Assembly: GCF_020520425.1 (NCBI RefSeq)
Contig: NC_079488.1
Location: 10,765,747 to 10,829,746 of the forward strand
Direction: 5' to 3'
DNA length: 64,000 nucleotides
Source of the DNA: Spinacia oleracea
Lineage: Eukaryota > Streptophyta > Magnoliopsida > Caryophyllales > Amaranthaceae
Numbering within the stretch: position 1 is the first letter of the stretch; the number at the start of each line of letters is the position of its first letter. The notes beneath the pieces were generated by a model. It searched no databases. It had not been told where the DNA came from and saw nothing but the letters and a program-made list of their open reading frames with translations. The position numbers and the translations under genes are program-made. Shown one piece after another: positions 59,601 to 64,000 of this stretch.

Positions 59601-60697
59601 TTTCTGATTCATTTGTTTTTTCTCCTACATAATGTTCTTTTTCTATTGGCAAGTATTTTGGTTCCTGTGGTAGTTAAGTCATTGCTTATTGTGGTAGGTA
59701 GCATCTCCATTGTGATAGCATGCTTGCTGGAAAGTGATTGGTTTCTGATAGTATTTCGGAGCAAGTATTATTTTCTTTAAGGCTAGTGTGGCAGTATCCT
59801 GTTTCTTAATAATTTTTCACTCTGTGGGTGAATTTCTAGCTTCAGCTTCCTGGTATGTGTACTTTCCTTTTTAATTTTTTGGTACACTTATAACCATAGT
59901 CGATTCACTTTTTCTCTTATTCCAAGGAGCCCTCTCTTTTCTATCAACAGTTACTACGCCATCAGAATCACACATTGGTGTCAGATAATATCTACTGATT
60001 TAAGGGAGTTTTATACCTGTTCCTTCTAACATTTCCCCAGACTAATTTAAGTGCAAACATCCTTAGGCCATGAATTGTTCTATAGGTAAACAGACAACTG
60101 CTTTTGGATGCCGTGTTGATCAAAGGACATAAATGTTGATCCAACTGCCATATTTCTTGGAGCAAAATTACGGTTTTGTTTGTTTGTGCACTTTCTGCGC
60201 GACTTGCTGATTTATTATTGCGCGACTGGCTTTCTTGGACGCAAAGTTTTTTTAGTTTCTTGTTTCAACTGTTGTGGCGCTTAACTTTTGTAGATTTATG
60301 GTGTTCTCTTCCTTCCACTTCCATTTGCTGTTGTGAAGTCATCTCTTGATTCATGATTAAGTGGTTAGTCATAATCAATTAACTAATAAATTATTATCAA
60401 ACTGGGACTCCTTGGGGTTTGTTTCAGGCTTGTTGCGTATTTTCTTGAAAATAGATCCTCATTATAAAGTAGGTAATTTCTATTTAAGCATTATACCGGC
60501 CTGTGACTTGTCTGCAGCCTGCACACAATGAATTTCTTGTGAGCAGTACACGATTTTCGCTGTAGGTTAATAATAGTTGTTCCTCTAATTTGAAGGCAAT
60601 CTGGTTAACATATACGTGTAAAATGAGCAATTCCCTTGGATAGTGTCGTTTAAAAATGAAAATTACCGACGTTGATGATAGGCGAACAATTAGGAGT
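56676..60697 (+). repeat. Copy B counterpart of the 1.46-kb tandem array
   Basis: Units begin near 56676, 58137 and 59600. The third ends early: GGCGAACAATTAGGAG is joined directly to TTGACGGTATTTTC at about 60697, where copy A has 334 more bases. Confidence 0.87.
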
Positions 60698-63600
60698 TGA
60701 CGGTATTTTCATAGGTTACAAATAGTTGAACATCTGATGATGGTGTAATTAGCGTTTAAACAACTGATGATTTTGATTCTACTGATGTTGTCAATTCAAT
60801 GAAATCTGCCTATTTGCAACAAGGATAGGATATTGGATACATCTGAAGAAATGCAAACTTGTGATTTGGGATGGTGTTGTGAGTCGTTCTCTTTTCATTT
60901 GTCTTATTGCTTACCTTCAAAACCGAATTTCACAAGCTATAGTATGTAGGTTGCATATATTTCAACATCCGATGGCGTGGTCAACGTTAAAAAAAATTAT
61001 TTGTTGATGCTTTGAATTTTCAGTCTATTCATTGTCAAATTGTGATTCTATTCATTCTCAAACTGGGACCTTGATGCTGTCAACTTCAGTTTTTATACAG
61101 ACTACAGCATGTTGTGTTGTACGTAATCTTCTCCCCCTGTTTGATTATGGACCTATTTTTGCACGTTGGGAAATTGAATCCATGTGTAAGTAACAGATCC
61201 TTGTGATGTGCGACGGTGTCGTGTCACTATTTTTCTATTCATTATCTGATTAGAGGGTGGTTAGGCTGTTGCTATTTTGTCATCAGTAGCATCTCTAGAG
61301 TTGCTTGCTTTATCTGGACTCTGGAAATTTCAGTGATTGATTTTTACAATTTTTGGTTCTTATGGTGTTTGGTTATGTGCTCCTAGGATTTTGCAGGAAT
61401 TTAGTTTCTTCATGACATTATTTTTTTTGTCAAATTTGTAGCTGGTAGCAAGTGTTGATAATTTCCTTTTTACTGTTTATATTCTGAAGATTTTGCTCAT
61501 CTTGATGGTATTCATTATATTATTTTTTTTGTCAATTTTGTAGCTGGTAGCGAGTGTTGATAATTTCCATTTTACTGTTTATATTCTGAAGATTTTGCTC
61601 GTCTTGTATGGAGATAGCTTATGCTTCGATGACTTTTAATTATATGGGTCTCACTTGAGTTGGTGGCGCAGGATCTTGATAAGAGATGTCTTGAAGTGTA
61701 CATGCAGCTTCCCATCCTGTCCTTTCCCTCCTAAATCTGGGATTTATTAGGTTTGTTGTGGCTCGCTCGTAATTTTTGTTGGGTAAATTGGCTTCGATTG
61801 GTTTGGACCTGATGCTGCGTATGTTGCTTTGAGTGGATGTCAAAAACTTTATGGTTTGATTTATTGCAGAAACTATGCATCTTTTTATGGTTCTGGTTCT
61901 GTTACAGAAAATAAAATTATTATGCGAACATCCTTAGGTTGTCTTATTTTGTAGGTATACAACCAGTCTTTTTTGCATTAGACCTTATTCAACCAAAATG
62001 ATTATATGCAGAAGTTTCGCATCTAGATCCATTAGATGAAGATTTGAAAAAAAATCAAAATAGATTCTGGTATTAGAATATTTCCCTTTATGCTCCTCAT
62101 AGAATGTGTATTTTGCTGTGATGCTCCTTACATAATTTTTTGGATGAAAATCATTTAGCATGCTAATGCTCTTAATTCTAAATGTCCGAATGGTGTGGGG
62201 TACTCAAGCTTTTAATGCACTGTGTGAGATGATGTGGCATGCCTTCTACCTTATTTTCTTTTGCCCTAATAATCTGTGGATCCATTTTATATCCCCTGCT
62301 TTCTGCTAAGGTGCTTGACCCATGCAGCTAGTTCCGGTTTCTATGTTAATACTTGATAGTTAAGAGCCTTCAGATATGGAGCTCGGATTTTGACTATCCT
62401 CTTTCCCTCTCTCCCTCTCTTGGTGGTTGGAGAATGTAAGTGAGTCATTGAGCTTTGCCTGGTAAAGATTGTCCCAAGCTCTAGGTTGAGTTTCTCACTT
62501 TCTTGCAGTTTCTCCCACGGTTTGGTTTTAGTATTTAATCTACTTCTGTTTCTCTTGGCTGCAGTGAATGTGAATCAGCTGTGATTGCCCCAATTCTCAC
62601 AACATTTTGATATTTGTTCAGGATTGGTATTGGTACTTGATGTGATTTGTGGTATGAGATTTGAGTTTTGTTGGCGCGCCTTTTAGTTTCTGACATGTGC
62701 GTAAGAAGTAGATTATGTTTCCAGAATTGGTGTGACTTGACAATGATTATTTTATTATAATGAAGAGGGGTAGGTTTCGAGAGATTGTTTTTTTGTTTTA
62801 CTGTTCTGTGTGGTCTCAGATGTTCTCTTTTTTTGGGGTCCTATTGCTCCGAGTGTCCTTGTTTATGACTTTTTGTTGACGAGTGTGAGATTTAGTAGTT
62901 TTTATGATATGTTGTCTTTGAATGGTTATACTTTGAACTCGTGGACTTCCTTTCGCTGATATGCAATCACTTTTGTGTGCTTTTACTTATGGAATTTGTA
63001 TACTTGTATACAATCTGTAGCTTGCTTTTCGACATGCCCATCATTATGATAAGTTAATTTTGGGATCCCTGATACTCTTTTATTTCTTGGCTTCTTGCAT
63101 CATCCCTCTTAACTTCAGGAGTTCAACTGTTCCATGGTTATGATTTTGTGAATTTTGATGGTTTCAGAGCAATATCTTCAGAAGTCTTTTGCTCGTTGTG
63201 ACTTGCTAGGTGAAATTGGTCTAAGATTTCTTGTTGGTTTCTTTTCCTGAATCGTTTCATGACTTACTTCTTGCTTTCAAAATTGTTGGTGCACTTTGAA
63301 GTATTTAACATGGCTTGCAATTGGAGGTCTTCTGAACATTTTGATGGTGACGTCTTGTATATTTGCACACTGGACCTGCACAGTGTAGTTGGTTATTTTT
63401 ACAAAGATTTTGGACTCCTTTTCCTTCATAATCTTTTAACTTTTTACCTTTGGGAATTTGTATTTTCTATCCTTTCTTGATTTATTTAGTTAAGCAGTTA
63501 TGTTGGCTGACTTCACACTCTGTTGCTTACATGATATATGAAGGTGGAATCTCCTTTTCCTGGAGTTATCTGGAAGCTCAAGATAATATAAAATTTCGGT

Positions 63601-64000
63601 TAGGCTTTCTCTTTGGCATATCATTAGAGTGTGTTCTCTTTCTTCTTGAGTTATTAGACAGTAGTTGCTATTGATTTTCTCTGCCCGGGCAAAAGTTTAT
63701 GCGAAGTTGGTTATATGTGTTGTGACTGGTTCAGCAGAAGATTTTTATTGGGAAGTGGTTTGTTGCCTGTAATATTTATTCTTATTCCAGTGGGAGTCCT
63801 ACGTACCTTGTACAAGTGTGTCAACATTGCCCATTTATATGCCAATATTTTCTTGTTTAATGGGATCCAATACATCAGGTTTATTTGTCTGGAAAATTAC
63901 ACTGGGTAAAGATGTCTCAGGTTATGGTTTTTGGATATCAAGGATAAGTTTCTAATGGTTTGGGATGTCAGGGATATGTTCCAGTGGTTTGGGATATCAG

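Larger units (their letters stand above)
39970..64000 (+). repeat. Copy B of the large direct duplication
   Basis: Collinear with copy A from 1 to about 14110, but stretched to 24 kb by a second promoter copy, a 548-bp hAT element and the 10-kb copia element. B-specific deletions include about 334 bp corresponding to A 10394-10727, and most of the sequence corresponding to A 10815-10910 with one exon-like segment. The T-rich, ORF-poor character is the same as in A. The copy runs off the window. Confidence 0.93.

Overview
The window looks like nuclear DNA of a dicot plant. It is AT-rich, with long T-rich intron-like stretches, germin-like protein (GLP) genes and a dense nest of plant transposons. 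Repeat styles (retrotransposon LTRs with CGGAAA runs, GACCCG-rich hAT elements, one SINE family) recall Caryophyllales, perhaps an Amaranthaceae such as spinach or beet; this is recall from memory and is not proven here.

Layout. (1) 1 to about 17.9 kb: copy A of a large duplicated block. It starts with a TATA-type promoter (TATA at 932) followed by about 16 kb of T-rich DNA without convincing protein genes, built from tandem cassettes (two of about 1.88 kb, three of about 1.46 kb). (2) 17.9-22.7 kb: nested DNA transposons (Stowaway, foldback/Mutator-like, hAT), the hAT sitting inside a dead LINE RNase H region. (3) 23.6-30.1 kb: two GLP copies. The first is interrupted by a CACTA terminus but has perfectly placed splice sites that restore a 210-residue protein. 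The second is a pseudogene, with a copia remnant upstream and a Helitron and a LINE-like retroposon in its 3' flank. (4) 30.1-37.9 kb: gene-poor DNA with a second Helitron, a short LTR element split by a solo LTR, a SINE, a MITE and a complete 289-bp TRIM. (5) 38.0-38.7 kb: an intact intronless GLP gene. (6) 39.97-64 kb: copy B of the block, collinear with A and about 5% diverged in one 200-bp sample. It is interrupted by a 548-bp hAT element and by a nearly complete 10-kb Ty1/copia element with an intact 1321-residue Gag-Pol.

The only protein genes likely to serve the plant are the two GLPs at 23746-24653 (spliced) and 38027-38659: secreted cupins with the metal ligands of the germin fold. 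All other long reading frames are transposon-derived. Because A and B start about 40 kb apart with the GLP cluster between them, the real repeat unit may be block plus GLP cluster. The items most worth a second look are the transposon-derived intron of the first GLP gene and the cassette-built, apparently non-coding transcription unit present twice.
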